From Erythrobacter sp. (GTDB lineage Bacteria > Pseudomonadota > Alphaproteobacteria > Sphingomonadales > Sphingomonadaceae): 64,000 bases of DNA. The stretch covers positions 186,001 to 250,000 of the forward strand of contig JAACTB010000007.1 of assembly GCA_009993605.1 (NCBI GenBank). Reading direction: 5' to 3'. How positions within the stretch are numbered: the first letter of the stretch is position 1; each line of letters opens with the position of its first letter. This document shows, piece by piece, positions 29,004 through 38,127 of the stretch. A program made the translations under genes and the position numbers. The notes beneath the pieces were generated by a model. The model did not search any database, was not told where the DNA came from, and saw nothing but the letters and a program-made list of their open reading frames with translations.

Positions 29004-29033
29004 ACACCGGCCTGGCGACAGGCCGGTGTTTTC
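29004..29033 (+). terminator. Rho-independent terminator after rplY
   Basis: A 10-base perfect inverted repeat (ACACCGGCCT / AGGCCGGTGT) with a 6-base loop is followed by TTT(T)CG. It lies between rplY and pth, so pth may be expressed partly by read-through or from its own promoter. Confidence 0.8.
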
Positions 29034-29080
29034 GTTTGGGCTGCCTTCCCGAACGGCTCTGCGGTTGTTAGGGCGCGGCC

Positions 29081-29650
29081 ATGCAAATCTGGACTGGCCT
29101 CGGCAATCCCGGCCCGCAATATGCGATGCACCGGCACAATATCGGTTTCATGGTGTGCGATGTGATCGCGGAAATGCACGGGTTCGGCCCGGCGCAGAAG
29201 AAGTTTTCGGGCTGGGTGCAAGAGGGTCGCATCGGCACTGCAAAGGTGCTGCTCCTGAAACCGGCGACGTTTATGAACGAGAGCGGTCGCGCGGTGGGCG
29301 AGGCCCTGCGCTTTTACAAGTTGGGCACCGATGCGCTGACCGTCTTCCACGACGAGCTCGACCTCGCGCCCTTCAAGGTGAAGGTCCGCACCGGCGGTGG
29401 GCTGGCGGGGCACAATGGCCTTCGCAGCATCGACAAGCACTTCGGCCCGGATTTTCGCCGCGTGCGGATCGGGATCGGCCATCCGGGGCACAAGGACCGG
29501 GTGACCGGCCATGTCCTCGGCAATTACGCCAAGGCCGAACAGGACGATCTTATCCAGATGCTCGCCGCGATCGGAAGCGAGGCGGATCGGCTGGCGGCGG
29601 GCGACGACGTGCGCTTCATGAGCGATGTCGCGATGCGGATGCAGGATTAG
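29081..29650 (+). CDS. pth: Peptidyl-tRNA hydrolase
   Basis: A 189-residue enzyme that releases peptides from prematurely dissociated peptidyl-tRNA. The catalytic His lies in YAMHRHNIGF, with the conserved Asn in KPATFMNESG and Asp in FHDELDLAP. GGLAGHNGLRSI is the substrate-binding loop. It follows rplY after a terminator. Its last four bases overlap the converging lipoprotein gene. Confidence 0.95.
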   Translation: MQIWTGLGNPGPQYAMHRHNIGFMVCDVIAEMHGFGPAQKKFSGWVQEGRIGTAKVLLLKPATFMNESGRAVGEALRFYKLGTDALTVFHDELDLAPFKVKVRTGGGLAGHNGLRSIDKHFGPDFRRVRIGIGHPGHKDRVTGHVLGNYAKAEQDDLIQMLAAIGSEADRLAAGDDVRFMSDVAMRMQD

Positions 29651-29880
29651 TCGGCGTCGCTCCGCCGCGTCCATCCGAACGCGCGCATACACTCGGTGAA
29701 GAAAGCGGGGCGCCCGCTCGCTTCGGCGATCCGATCGGCCTGTTCCTCGCAGGTCCGTTCCGCCTGATCGAACGGCTTGCGATCGCCGCCCAGCCAATCG
29801 TCTTCGTTCGTGGTTTCGCAACCTGACAGAGCGACCGCCGCGCCGAGCAGTAGGGTCGGGAAGAGAAAAGGCCGGGTCAT
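29647..29880 (-). CDS. Small lipoprotein of unknown function
   Basis: A 77-residue protein with a lipoprotein signal (FLFPTLLLGAAVALSGCETT, lipobox LSGC). The short mature part has two further cysteines (RTCEEQ and FTECMRAFGW) that may form a disulphide. The ATG at 29880 fits the signal peptide; an upstream in-frame ATG would put charged residues before it. It is divergent from the SDR gene. No family is recognised. Confidence 0.6.
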   Translation of the reverse strand: MTRPFLFPTLLLGAAVALSGCETTNEDDWLGGDRKPFDQAERTCEEQADRIAEASGRPAFFTECMRAFGWTRRSDAD

Positions 29881-29956
29881 CGCCGCAATGCTTCCGCCGC
29901 CGCGCGCTGACATGCAAGCGGAAAGACGCTAGCCTGCTGTCCGAAGGAGACCGACC

Positions 29957-30955
29957 ATGACCGCCCTCACCCGCCGCACCCTGCTCGCCGGAGCCGCCGC
30001 CACCACCGCGCTGGCCGCCACCGCGACCCGCGCGCAACCCGATTCGGTCCAGCCCAAGGCCGACCTGTCGGGCAAATCGATCCTCATCACCGGCTGTTCC
30101 TCCGGCTTCGGACGGCTCGGCGCGGAACATTACGCCCGGCTCGGCGCGCGGGTGTTCGCGACCATGCGCAACCTACCCCGTCCCGAGGCGGAGGAACTCG
30201 TTAAGCTGGCGCGCGAGGAAAATCTCGACCTCCATGTGATCGAGATCGACGTCCTCTCCGACGATCAGGTCGCCGCGGGCGTGGCCGAGGCCGAGCGGAT
30301 CAATGGCGGCCCGATCGAAGTGCTGATCAACAATGCCGGGATCGGCATCTCGGGCCCGGTCGAGGTGCAGGACATGGCGGCGACCATGCTCGCCTTCGAT
30401 ACGAACGTCTTCGGCTGCCACCGCATGGCCCGCGCCGTGTTGCCGGGAATGCGCGCGAAGGGTGCCGGGCAGATCTTCCAGATCTCCAGCCAGCTCGGCC
30501 GCGTGATCGTGCCCTATGGCGGCCATTACAGCGCCACCAAATTCGCTTTGGAAGCGATGGGCCAGCAACTCGCCTACGAGCTCGTGCCGCACAATATCGA
30601 TGTCACCATCATCGAACCCGGCGGCTATCCGACCGAGGTCTGGGTCAACCGCAACATCTATACTGGCGCCTTGAAGAACCGCGCCGAGGACGTCCACACG
30701 AGCGGCTATCCCGAAGTGGTCGCCAACATGGGGACCGAGGACGGCTCGGGCCGCAGCGCCGATCCGATGGACGTGCCGCGCGCGATCGCCCGCACCGTGG
30801 CCATGGCGCCGGGCACGCGGCCCCTGCGCTTGCCCGTCAGCGGCGGGGCCGTTCCCCAGACCGCGATCAACGAGGTGACCGCGCAAACCCAGCTCGAATG
30901 GCTCGGACAGTCCGACCGGCTCGGCACGGTCATTCGCGCTGTGCACGCCCGATAG
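29957..30955 (+). CDS. SDR oxidoreductase with Tat-like leader
   Basis: A 332-residue short-chain dehydrogenase. The Rossmann motif is TGCSSGFGRLG (about residues 46–56), NNAG follows at the usual distance, and the catalytic YSATK (Tyr/Lys) lies in GGHYSATKFALEAM. Before the domain is a 26-residue leader, TRRTLLAGAAATTALAA, with twin arginines, a hydrophobic core and an AxA-like end (TRAQP). This points to Tat export, which is unusual for an NAD(P)-dependent SDR because folded enzymes carrying nucleotide cofactor would be needed in the periplasm. The substrate is unknown. Confidence 0.85.
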   Translation: MTALTRRTLLAGAAATTALAATATRAQPDSVQPKADLSGKSILITGCSSGFGRLGAEHYARLGARVFATMRNLPRPEAEELVKLAREENLDLHVIEIDVLSDDQVAAGVAEAERINGGPIEVLINNAGIGISGPVEVQDMAATMLAFDTNVFGCHRMARAVLPGMRAKGAGQIFQISSQLGRVIVPYGGHYSATKFALEAMGQQLAYELVPHNIDVTIIEPGGYPTEVWVNRNIYTGALKNRAEDVHTSGYPEVVANMGTEDGSGRSADPMDVPRAIARTVAMAPGTRPLRLPVSGGAVPQTAINEVTAQTQLEWLGQSDRLGTVIRAVHAR

Positions 30956-30977
30956 GTTTGGCGTTACGTTTGGATAT

Positions 30978-31004
30978 TGCCCCGGTCCGCATTCCGGGGC
31001 ATTT
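30978..31004 (+). terminator. Weak terminator-like hairpin after SDR gene
   Basis: TGCCCCGG and CCGGGGCA form an 8-base perfect stem with an 8-base loop, followed by only TTT. It lies between the SDR stop and the MaoC start and ends 8 bases before that ATG, so it could instead influence MaoC translation. Confidence 0.4.
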
Positions 31005-31012
31005 CCCGACCC

Positions 31013-31474
31013 ATGCTGTATTACGAAGACATCGAAGTGGGCACCCGGCAGAGCTTCGGCCGCTACGAGGTAGAAGCCGACGCGGTGCGCGACTTCGCCG
31101 AGAAGTTCGATCCCCAGCCCTTCCATCTGAGCGACGAGGCGGCGGCGAAGACGCATTTCGGGCGTATCTCCGCGAGCGGCTGGCATACCTGCGCCATGAC
31201 GATGCGCATGCTGGTCGAGAACATGTCGGTGGTCGAACAGGCGGGCCTCGGCTCGCCCGGGATCGATCAACTGCGCTGGGTGAAGCCAGTCTATCCGGGC
31301 GATGTGCTCCGCTGCGAAACCGAGGTGATCGACAAGCGCCGCAGCAAGTCCCGGCCCGATATGGGCCTTTTCAAAAGCCGGGTCAGCACCTTCAACCAGG
31401 ACGATCTGCTGGTGCTGGAAATGGTCAGCAATGGGCTCATCCGCGTGCGCGATCCCGACGCGCCGGTGGACTGA
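31013..31474 (+). CDS. MaoC family (R)-hydratase/dehydratase
   Basis: A 153-residue hot-dog fold protein. The catalytic hydratase motif is recognisable in FDPQPFHLSDEAA (Asp/His pair) followed by FGRISASGWHT. MaoC proteins hydrate enoyl-CoA or act on related thioesters, in fatty acid or polyhydroxyalkanoate metabolism. The ATG at 31013 (MLYYEDIEVGTRQ) is the conserved family start. It follows the SDR gene and could share a pathway with it. Confidence 0.88.
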   Translation: MLYYEDIEVGTRQSFGRYEVEADAVRDFAEKFDPQPFHLSDEAAAKTHFGRISASGWHTCAMTMRMLVENMSVVEQAGLGSPGIDQLRWVKPVYPGDVLRCETEVIDKRRSKSRPDMGLFKSRVSTFNQDDLLVLEMVSNGLIRVRDPDAPVD

Positions 31475-31478
31475 ACGC

Positions 31479-31973
31479 TCAGCTGCCGCAGCGCGCCACA
31501 CCGTCCTGTTGATAGACGATCCGGTCCCGCCCATCGCGCAGCGTCAGCGTCGCATCGTACAGCGTGGTCTCGCCCCCGATCGCCTCGCCATCCCCGCGCA
31601 CGATCATTTCCAGGCCGAACTGAGTTCCGTCATAGTTGGAGCGGGTCCCGAACGGCATTTCGCCGCTGCCCATATCGGGCGCGAGCCGCTGAATCTCGTT
31701 GTTCTGCTTCACGTACGCCGCCTCGACCATCGTCACCGCCATCGCCGCATCGGCATCTCGCGCCAATGCAAAGCTGCATCCGATCCCGATCAGATCGTTC
31801 GCTTCGATATCGGAATAGGCGATCGGCTCCAGCGTCACCGGAATGGGCGGCGGCACATTCGCCGCGCGGATCTCCGCCGAAGCCGCCGCATCGCTGGCCG
31901 CCTTCTCGTCCGGGCTCTGCTCCGCCCCGCAGGCCGCAACGGCCAGAGCCAGCAAGAGGATCGGTGCGCGCAT
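31479..31973 (-). CDS. Lipoprotein of unknown function
   Basis: A 164-residue protein with a clear lipoprotein leader (APILLLALAVAACGAEQ, lipobox VAAC). The mature domain has several aspartates and two cysteines, one in IGIGCSFALA and one near the C-terminus in GVARCGS. Two adjacent ATG codons exist; the second (31973) has the better distance to the GGGAG Shine–Dalgarno. It converges on the MaoC gene with a 4-base gap. No family is recognised. Confidence 0.65.
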   Translation of the reverse strand: MRAPILLLALAVAACGAEQSPDEKAASDAAASAEIRAANVPPPIPVTLEPIAYSDIEANDLIGIGCSFALARDADAAMAVTMVEAAYVKQNNEIQRLAPDMGSGEMPFGTRSNYDGTQFGLEMIVRGDGEAIGGETTLYDATLTLRDGRDRIVYQQDGVARCGS

Positions 31974-32308
31974 CATTGTCTCCCGAACGATATTCCGTGT
32001 CCGCCATCGAAATAAGCAGCGATTGGTGGTCGGAATGCAGAGACCATTTTGAATCGACCGGAGCAAGCGAGAAAGCTCCTGAGGAGAGAAAGCAGCGCAA
32101 GGTTGAATGTCGGCTTATCGGCAAGGCGAACTGAGCAAGGTGCGTCCGATTTTGGGGTGGAAAGCGGACCTCAATTTTCAGATGTCCTTGCCTGTCCGAA
32201 GCATCTGCGTACTGTCCGCCCTCGATAGCCCGCGCAAAAACGCTGAAAAATTGCAATCTACTTGGGTTTCTGCGTCACTTTGATCCATTCAGATCCGGGG
32301 TAAATGCA
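31974..32308. other. Intergenic region between lipoprotein and histidine kinase genes
   Basis: About 335 bases without a credible gene. It should hold the divergent promoters of the lipoprotein and histidine kinase genes, but I could not place convincing -35/-10 boxes. It contains one copy of a short imperfect palindrome (32144–32169). TCCGGGGTAA just before 32309 is the likely ribosome binding region of the kinase. Confidence 0.5.
32144..32169. repeat. Intergenic palindromic repeat, copy 1
   Basis: GTCCG and CGGAC arms, followed inward by TTT and AAA, bracket TGGGGTGG over 26 bases. A related but less symmetric copy (GTCCGTTTTGGGCTGGAAAA) lies at 33520–33540 on the other side of the kinase gene. 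They look like members of a small dispersed intergenic repeat. Confidence 0.45.
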
Positions 32309-33394
32309 ATGCCATTTTCGCATATCGATGAAGGGCTGTCGCCGGGTTTGCCCGAAGACGAAGGCCTCGTGGAGTTCCTGTTGGGGAACGGACCGTCGCT
32401 CATTTTCATCAAGGATGAAGATAGCAGGCTGATATACGCCAACAGCGCCTTTCTGGCGGTGTATGCGCCCGAGCAGCGCGGTAAGATTATCGGCACCACG
32501 ACGGTCGAAAGCTTTCCCGATGACGAGGCCGAACTCTTCATGAGCGAGGACCGGCGGGCGTTTCGTGAAGGGCGTTCCGAAATCGTGGAAGAAATCACGG
32601 ACTGGAAGGCGGATCGCCGCACCCTGCTGACGCGCAAGGTCGTGTTCGTGAACGAACAGGGGCAAAGGCGCCTGGTCTGCATTGCCACGGACATAACCCA
32701 ACTGGCCGCGCGCGAGCGGCGGCTGGTTCGCCTCAACGCGCAGCTCAAGATCTATTCGCACAGCATCGCGCACGATCTGAAGAACCCGATCGCCAGCATC
32801 CTGAGCGGCCTCAATCTGATCCAGCGCGACAAAAGCACCACTCTGGGCGACAGGGCGACCGCCATTTTGAGCGCGCTGCGGGACAGCGCGATGGGGCTTT
32901 CGGGCTCCATCTCGTCCATGCTCAAGGCGGCGTCGGAGGAAACCACCAAGCTCAATTTCGAGAAATACGATCTCAATATCCTGCTCGAGGAAGTGCGGTT
33001 CAATCTTTCCGCAGCGCTCGAAGGTATCGACGCCAGCCTCAACGTCACGCGCCTGCCAGTCGCGACCGTCGAGCCCAATCTCCTGCGCCAATTGTTCCAG
33101 AACCTGATTGAGAATTCGATCAAGCACGCCGGAACCGATCGCCTCGTCATCACCATCCACCACAAGGAAGAGGATGGCGAGCATGTGTTCTATGTCGGCG
33201 ACAACGGGAAGGGCATACCCGAGGCGAAGAAAGAAGCGGTCTTCACCCAATTCTTCAAGGAGGGCAGCGCCGAAGGACTGGGGCTGGGCCTGACCATCTG
33301 CCAGCGCATCGCGAACCTGCACGATGGCTATATGGAAATACACGACCGAGTGGAAAAGGGCTGCTGCATGCTCGTGCGTATCGCCGCCAAGTAA
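32309..33394 (+). CDS. Orphan soluble PAS histidine kinase
   Basis: A 361-residue histidine kinase with no membrane segment. An N-terminal PAS domain (about 20–130; LIFIKDEDSRLIYANSAF) is followed by a HisKA dimerisation domain with the phosphorylated His in YSHSIAHDLKNPI (second His, near residue 155). The HATPase domain has N-box NLIENSIKHAG, G1 DNGKGIP and G2 EGLGLGL. No response regulator is adjacent, so it is an orphan in this window. The signal is unknown; PAS domains often bind small ligands or sense redox state. Confidence 0.9.
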   Translation: MPFSHIDEGLSPGLPEDEGLVEFLLGNGPSLIFIKDEDSRLIYANSAFLAVYAPEQRGKIIGTTTVESFPDDEAELFMSEDRRAFREGRSEIVEEITDWKADRRTLLTRKVVFVNEQGQRRLVCIATDITQLAARERRLVRLNAQLKIYSHSIAHDLKNPIASILSGLNLIQRDKSTTLGDRATAILSALRDSAMGLSGSISSMLKAASEETTKLNFEKYDLNILLEEVRFNLSAALEGIDASLNVTRLPVATVEPNLLRQLFQNLIENSIKHAGTDRLVITIHHKEEDGEHVFYVGDNGKGIPEAKKEAVFTQFFKEGSAEGLGLGLTICQRIANLHDGYMEIHDRVEKGCCMLVRIAAK

Positions 33395-33519
33395 GGAGAG
33401 GGCGTTGCGATCCTGTCATCTCGATACGCCGGGTTGAAAGCTCCCCAGTCGAATCCGGGCTTGTCGAAAGGGTTCGCTGCGGGCTCGAATAATGTCTGCA
33501 AAGGGGTCGTTTGCTGACC

Positions 33520-33540
33520 GTCCGTTTTGGGCTGGAAAAC
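33520..33540. repeat. Intergenic palindromic repeat, copy 2 (degenerate)
   Basis: GTCCGTTTTGGGCTGGAAAA resembles the palindromic unit at 32144–32169 but lacks the matching CGGAC arm. It lies between the histidine kinase and mutL. Confidence 0.35.
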
Positions 33541-33577
33541 TTCGCAAGTCCCCATTTGACGAAGCAAGTTCAGCGCC

Positions 33578-35404
33578 TCACTTCCTCCCGAAAAGCTTCT
33601 CCACATCTTCCATGCTCAGCTTGACCCAGGTCGGTCGCCCGTGGTTGCACTGGCCCGATCGCGGCGTGCGTTCCATTTCGCGCAGGAGGGCGTTCATCTC
33701 GTCGACGCGCATGATGCGGCCTGCGCGGACCGATCCGTGGCAGGCCATGGTGGCGAGGACGAGGTCGATCTTTTCGCCGAGCAGCAGCGCTTCGCCGTGC
33801 TTGACCAGATCGTCGTCGATATCGCGCAGCAGCTTTTCGGGATCGCCCTGCTTCAGCGAATGGGGAACGGCGCGCACCAGCATGGCCGAGGGGCCGAAGC
33901 GCTCGATCACGAGACCGTAGCGTGCGAGACCATCGGCGGCATCTTCGAGCCGGTCGCAGGCGGTCTCATCCAGTTCGACCACGTCGGGCATCAACAGCGC
34001 CTGGCTGCGCGAAACGGCGTCTTCCGCACCCGCGGCCCGCAGGCGCTCCAATACAAGGCGTTCGTGCGCGGCGTGCTGATCGACGAGGACCAAGCCGTCC
34101 TTCGCCTCGGCAACGATATAGGTGTTGGCGACCTGTCCGCGCGCGATACCGAGCGGGTAGTCCTGCTCTTCCTCGGAGAGCGGCGCGGCTTCCTCCGCGC
34201 GGCCACGCGGTTCGGCCATGACGTCCGAAGTGGCCCCGCGCCATGCAGCGCCCGCCTCGGCAACCGAGCGCGACGGGGCCGACCAATCGCGGCCGCTGAA
34301 GATGGATGTGAGCGCGGGCGACGGCTCGTTGCGTGCGTCCCCCTGCCCCGGCTCGCTTGTCCAGCGCGCCATCGCCCCACGATCGGGTGTCTGCGCGCTG
34401 CGCCGGTCCCCGCTCGCCAAGGCCTGGCGCAGACCCGAGACGATGAATCCACGCACCGCATTCGCATCGCGGAAGCGCACCTCGGTCTTGGCCGGGTGGA
34501 CGTTCACGTCGACCTCTTCCGGCGGAAGATCGAGAAACAGCGCCAGCACCGCATGGCGATCGCGCGCCAGCATGTCGGCATAGGCGCCACGCACCGCGCC
34601 GGTCAGCAGGCGGTCCTTCACCGGGCGCCCGTTGACGAACAGATATTGGTGGTCGGCGATTCCGCGATTGTAGGTCGGCAGGCCCGCGATGCCGGACAGG
34701 CGGATCGGCCCCGCCTCGCCCGGCCGCTCAAGATCGATCGCGACGCCGTTGGTCTTGAGTTCGCGAGCAACGACTTGCGCCACGCGATCGGCGATCGCCT
34801 CGTCCGGCTGGAGTGCGAGGATGCGCCGCTCTCCATGCTCCAGCATGAAGCCGATATCGGGCCGCGCCATGGCGAGCCTTCGCACGACATCGAGGCAGGC
34901 GGCGTATTCGCTGCGCGGTGTGCGCAAGAACTTGCGGCGCGCGGGCACTTTGGCGAAGACCTGTTCGACCCGCACGCGAGTTCCGAGAGGGAGAGCGGCG
35001 GGCTCGTCCGCCACGATGGCGCCGTGATCGACCACCTTGCGCCACGCCTGCTGCGAGGCACGCGGTCGGCTTTCCAGCGTGAAGCGCGAAACGCTGGCGA
35101 TCGAAGGCAGCGCCTCGCCGCGAAAGCCCAGAGTCGCGACCTGTTCGATGGCCTCGTCGGGAAGTTTCGACGTCGCATGGCGTTCGAGCGCGAGGGCCAT
35201 CTCGTCCGGCGTCATCCCGCACCCGTCATCGGTCACTTCGAGCGAGCCCAGCCCGCCCTCGACCAATTTGACCGCTATCCGCGTCGCGCCCGCATCGATG
35301 GCGTTTTCGACCAGCTCCTTGAGCGCCGCGGCAGGGCGCTCGACCACCTCGCCGGCGGCGATGCGGTTGACGAGCGTTTCGGGAAGGCGGCGGATTGTCG
35401 GCAT
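33578..35404 (-). CDS. mutL: DNA mismatch repair protein MutL (endonuclease type)
   Basis: A 608-residue mismatch repair protein. The N-terminal GHKL ATPase domain shows LVENAIDAGA, DDGCGM and GFRGEALPSI. The C-terminal domain has the metal-binding endonuclease motif DQHAAHERLVLE, i.e. DQHA(x)2E(x)4E, near residues 440–451. ACHGSVRAGR and QCNHGRPTW complete the site. Such MutL proteins nick DNA themselves in species without MutH. It is divergent from mreB across a 195-base gap that should carry both promoters. Confidence 0.95.
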   Translation of the reverse strand: MPTIRRLPETLVNRIAAGEVVERPAAALKELVENAIDAGATRIAVKLVEGGLGSLEVTDDGCGMTPDEMALALERHATSKLPDEAIEQVATLGFRGEALPSIASVSRFTLESRPRASQQAWRKVVDHGAIVADEPAALPLGTRVRVEQVFAKVPARRKFLRTPRSEYAACLDVVRRLAMARPDIGFMLEHGERRILALQPDEAIADRVAQVVARELKTNGVAIDLERPGEAGPIRLSGIAGLPTYNRGIADHQYLFVNGRPVKDRLLTGAVRGAYADMLARDRHAVLALFLDLPPEEVDVNVHPAKTEVRFRDANAVRGFIVSGLRQALASGDRRSAQTPDRGAMARWTSEPGQGDARNEPSPALTSIFSGRDWSAPSRSVAEAGAAWRGATSDVMAEPRGRAEEAAPLSEEEQDYPLGIARGQVANTYIVAEAKDGLVLVDQHAAHERLVLERLRAAGAEDAVSRSQALLMPDVVELDETACDRLEDAADGLARYGLVIERFGPSAMLVRAVPHSLKQGDPEKLLRDIDDDLVKHGEALLLGEKIDLVLATMACHGSVRAGRIMRVDEMNALLREMERTPRSGQCNHGRPTWVKLSMEDVEKLFGRK

Positions 35405-35458
35405 GGCGGGGCGGGCAAGCTAGCGACGAAACGCCATGATTTCGAGACCGGACGCTGA

Positions 35459-36643
<1,185 letters not shown>

Positions 36644-36675
36644 GCCGCACGAACTAACTGGGGAGCACGGCCGCC

Positions 36676-37566
36676 ATGGCGCCGACCGGGCAACGGCGTT
36701 CGAGCTATTCGCGAAGGGCGCAATACAGCCTCTTTACGGGCTATATCGCCGCCGGCGCGGGTGCGCTGGTGGGCGCCATCCTGCTCGGCCTGTCGCTGTG
36801 GCAGCCGCAATTCCTGTCGGGCCTGCGCGGGGAGGCGAACGACGCCGTCGCGCCCGCCACCCGCACGGTCGCCACCGGGCGGACCGAAAGCAAGAGCCTT
36901 TACGAAAGCGTGCGCGGCTATCTGCGCGCAGGGTCGCAGAACGCGGCGCTGAAGCGCGAGATGGAGATCGCGCGGATACGCCTCAAGGAAGCCGCCGCGG
37001 TCGAGCAGGAAAACCGGCGCCTGAAATCGCTCCTGTCGCTGGAGGACACCGACACCGCCCCGGTCGCGACCGCGCGGCTAATCGGCGCCACCTCGGCGAG
37101 CACGCGACGCTTCGCCTATCTGGGCGCGGGCGCCGCCGACGGCGTGAAAGTCGGTATGCCGGTGCGCTCGCCCCGTGGGGTCGTCGGTCGTATCCTCGAG
37201 GTCGGCGACCGGAGCTCGCGCGTCCTCCTTCTCACCGACAGCGAAAGCGTGCTTCCCGTGCGGCGCGCGCAGGACGAGGTCGTGGCCTTTGCCGAAGGAC
37301 GCGGCGACGGTCTGATCCGCATCCGTCTGATCAATCTCGGGATCAATCCGATCGAGAAGGGCGACCTGTTCGTCACCAGCGGCGCGGGCGGATATTACCA
37401 ACCCGGCATCGCGGTCGCGATCGCCACGGAAATCACCGACGACGGCGCCCTCGCCCGGATCGTGACCGATCCCGCCGCGGCCGATTTCGTCTCGGTCCTG
37501 CCGATATTCGAACCTGCCGCCTTGCGCGGGTCGAGAACGCCGATCGAACGCGAATTGGGCGAATAA
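36676..37566 (+). CDS. mreC: Rod shape-determining protein MreC
   Basis: A 296-residue bitopic protein. A cytoplasmic N-terminus of about 20 residues precedes one membrane helix (GYIAAGAGALVGAILLGLSL). A coiled coil follows (about 80–115, KREMEIARIRLKEAAAVEQE), then a double beta-barrel periplasmic domain with GVKVGMPVRSPRGVVGRI and LFVTSGAGGYYQPGI. It links MreB to periplasmic wall enzymes and activates PBP2. Its stop overlaps the mreD start. Confidence 0.94.
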   Translation: MAPTGQRRSSYSRRAQYSLFTGYIAAGAGALVGAILLGLSLWQPQFLSGLRGEANDAVAPATRTVATGRTESKSLYESVRGYLRAGSQNAALKREMEIARIRLKEAAAVEQENRRLKSLLSLEDTDTAPVATARLIGATSASTRRFAYLGAGAADGVKVGMPVRSPRGVVGRILEVGDRSSRVLLLTDSESVLPVRRAQDEVVAFAEGRGDGLIRIRLINLGINPIEKGDLFVTSGAGGYYQPGIAVAIATEITDDGALARIVTDPAAADFVSVLPIFEPAALRGSRTPIERELGE

Positions 37567-38120
37567 TGGAGCGGATGAACCCCCGCTCCCGCAGCGATGC
37601 CTATGGCAGCCGCATCAATCGCTCGCACTCGACCGTTCTGGCGACGGTCATTCCCTATATCTCGATCCTGATCGCATCGATCCTCCCGCTGATCGTGATC
37701 GCCAGCGCGCTGCCCATCGTGCCGCCGCTGGGATTTCTCATGCTGATCGGATGGCGGCTCGTGCGTCCGGGCCTGTTGCCGGTCTGGGCCGGTTTTCCGC
37801 TCGGCTTGTTCGACGATCTGTTCAGCGGCCAACCACTGGGTAGCGCCGCCCTTCTATGGTCGCTCGCTATGATCGCGATTGAGATGGTGGAGACGCGTTT
37901 TCCCTGGCGCAGCTTCGCGCAGGACTGGTTCACCGCCGGTTTAATCCTGCCCGTGTATCTGCTGGCGGCAATGCTCTTTTCCGGCGGCGAACCCTCTCTA
38001 CCCATGCTGATTGCGCTCGTGCCCCAGATCGTCCTCTCGATCCTTCTGTTCCCGCTCGTCGCGCTGTTCGTGGCCTTTCTCGATCGCAAGCGCCTGACGC
38101 GCTGGCGCAAGCTGGGTTGA
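37566..38120 (+). CDS. mreD: Rod shape-determining protein MreD
   Basis: A 184-residue integral membrane protein with about five to six hydrophobic segments, including VIPYISILIASILPLIVIA and LLPVWAGFPLGLFDDLFSG, the latter a typical MreD motif. The ATG at 37566 overlaps the mreC stop by one base; an ATG three codons later is possible. It acts with MreC in the elongasome. Confidence 0.9.
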   Translation: MERMNPRSRSDAYGSRINRSHSTVLATVIPYISILIASILPLIVIASALPIVPPLGFLMLIGWRLVRPGLLPVWAGFPLGLFDDLFSGQPLGSAALLWSLAMIAIEMVETRFPWRSFAQDWFTAGLILPVYLLAAMLFSGGEPSLPMLIALVPQIVLSILLFPLVALFVAFLDRKRLTRWRKLG

Positions 38121-38127
38121 GGGCGGC

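Noticed and set aside
28250-30130. 626-codon minus-strand open frame across rplY and pth
   Set aside because: It is antisense to two clear housekeeping genes and crosses a terminator hairpin, with no recognisable domain.
36798-37565. N-terminal extension of mreD inside mreC
   Set aside because: The extra residues are an arginine-rich frame shadow of mreC; the conserved MreD start is at 37566.
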